This document shows positions 62,818-64,000 of a stretch of DNA of 64,000 nt, piece by piece. The stretch spans positions 930,001 to 994,000 of the forward strand of contig JAKUDP010000016.1 of NCBI GenBank assembly GCA_022570795.1, read 5' to 3'. The position numbers were made by a program, and so were the translations under genes. The stretch is from Sphaerulina vaccinii. Taxonomy: Eukaryota > Ascomycota > Dothideomycetes > Mycosphaerellales > Mycosphaerellaceae. The notes beneath the pieces are model-generated. The model did no database searches and was not told the origin of the DNA. It saw only the letters and a list, made by a program, of their open reading frames with translations. Position 1 is the first letter of the stretch; each line of letters begins with the position of its first letter.

Positions 62818-64000
62818 CCCTGTCTCTTAATAGCTAATTAACCCCTTTAGACTTACTCTCTTCTAAAGAGATATATGCCTTTCTATAGGTCTTCTCTATT
62901 TCTATAAAGGCTAAGACTATGCTTCTTGCAGGTTCAAGATACCGGCATATAGATAGGATATGTCCCTTGTCCTAATATAGAGTATACTATCTAGCTTTAA
63001 ACAACTCCGAGTTGTTTGTTCTGCCTGTTATCCTCTTTCCCTTAACCTGTTTCTACATAGCTCTTGTAGCATAAGCTAAATGCTCTATATCCCTATCCTA
63101 TTTAGGTTGCTTTAGCATCCCTACTTCTTTCTCTTCTAGGATAGAAAGGATGTTATTAGGTAACAGATATAGTTAGGTATCTATAGCATCTCTAACAGAT
63201 AACTACGAATTAGATAACCTACTAAGAAGAACTTAGATTCTGTTCTTAGCTTTAACTACTTCTACTATTGCTAGCTAAGCTTCTCTAATTCTTTTCCTAA
63301 GTATAAGCAGGCCTAACTATACTTGTAATATACTCCTACTTATTATCCGAAAGGTAAAGTACTATTATACTAGCTTCCTTCCTAATACTTTGTTATCCTT
63401 ATACTTCTTCTTTAACTCTTCCTAGACAGCCTTTGCTATCTCCTTCTCTAATATAATCTCTTTATCTTCCTTACTAATATATAGTTGAATCTAGTAGATT
63501 GCCTTATAGTTCGACTTGTTAGTAATTAGGACAGATATAGAGGTCTTAATAGTTAAGAAAAGATCCTCTCCCTTTAGGAATATAGCTATCTTTCTAAACT
63601 ACTATTCCGAGTTCTCTCTAGAGAGGACTAGGTATAGCCTCTTAATATTTGCTAATATGCTACTTATAACTACTACTAAAGTTTGACTTGTAAGGTGTTC
63701 TCTTTTGGCTTTGTTAGTTCTTCCTAAGTGCCTTAGCCGAGAATCGAATTTTCTATGTTTTGGACTAGGATATAGTTCTTAGCTTAGACATATAGAGAGA
63801 AAATCAAACCTTAAGCTAGACTATCTAGTAAAGGATTAATAGTCGCTAAGACTCCTCTCTCTTAGCTAGAGCTTCTAGGATTCTATCTTCTAAATAGCTA
63901 TAGGGCGAATATGCCTTGCGCTACTATATGCAGCACGTATATATATAGCTTCAGGAACATGCCTCTATAGCACCCTCTAGCTTAGGAACCTCCTAGAGCT

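Larger units (their letters stand above)
59456..64000. repeat. AT-rich RIP-mutated repeat block, running off the window
   Basis: From about 59456 the composition changes abruptly: TA-rich, with long stretches holding almost no CA or TG dinucleotide (for example 60001-60060 has none). Stop codons fill every frame, so no ORF of 60 codons survives. CpA to TpA conversion on both strands is the direct mark of RIP acting on repeated DNA. From about 62600 on some CA/TG remains, so that part is less mutated. The original element cannot be named from the sequence. Confidence 0.9.

Overview
The window is nuclear DNA of a filamentous ascomycete. The grounds are a Zn2Cys6 regulator, two HET-domain genes, introns mostly 47-73 nt long with GT..CTRAC..AG signals, and a terminal block mutated in the way repeat-induced point mutation (RIP) mutates DNA. 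Gene content fits a Dothideomycete (Mycosphaerella-like), but that is inference. All starts given are ATG codons and all splice joins were checked by frame arithmetic.

Layout. 0-13 kb: an MFS transporter (-), a kinesin-8 (-) divergent from an MDR-family oxidoreductase (+), and a RING-like protein (+). 14-18 kb: a Baeyer-Villiger monooxygenase (+) converging on a HET-domain gene (-) broken by one in-frame TGA. 18.6-26.7 kb: IMP dehydrogenase (-) divergent from a cytokinetic IQGAP (+). 27-33 kb: a possible cupin with a membrane tail, a SprT-like zinc protease and a Zn2Cys6 factor, all (-). 33.6-43.6 kb: a gene-poor mosaic holding a hexokinase C-terminal fragment, a coiled-coil remnant, a GT8-like fragment and several diverged short duplications. 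43.7-56 kb: a small membrane protein (+), U2AF small subunit (-) with an open frame continuing past its stop, an Rpd3-type deacetylase (-) with a 3' relic copy of its tail, RPN11 (+), a 778-aa orphan (+), and a secreted protein with an LPMO-like N-terminal histidine (-). 57-59 kb: a second HET gene (-). From about 59.46 kb to the end: AT-rich, CpA/TpG-depleted RIP DNA with a triplicated 250-bp unit and a 219-bp element ending TGTTAG..CTAACA.

How the genes relate. There is no clear biosynthetic cluster. Most intact genes are housekeeping: nucleotide synthesis (IMPDH), cytokinesis and microtubules (IQGAP, kinesin-8), splicing (U2AF), chromatin (Rpd3) and proteasome (Rpn11). Dispensable genes lie between them and toward the RIP block (HET genes, BVMO, secreted protein, mosaic). 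The most unusual observations are two interrupted reading frames (HET TGA in a UGA-CUA context; U2AF TAG followed by 130 in-frame codons), the hexokinase/coiled-coil chimera, the mosaic repeats, and the predicted copper histidine brace of the secreted protein.
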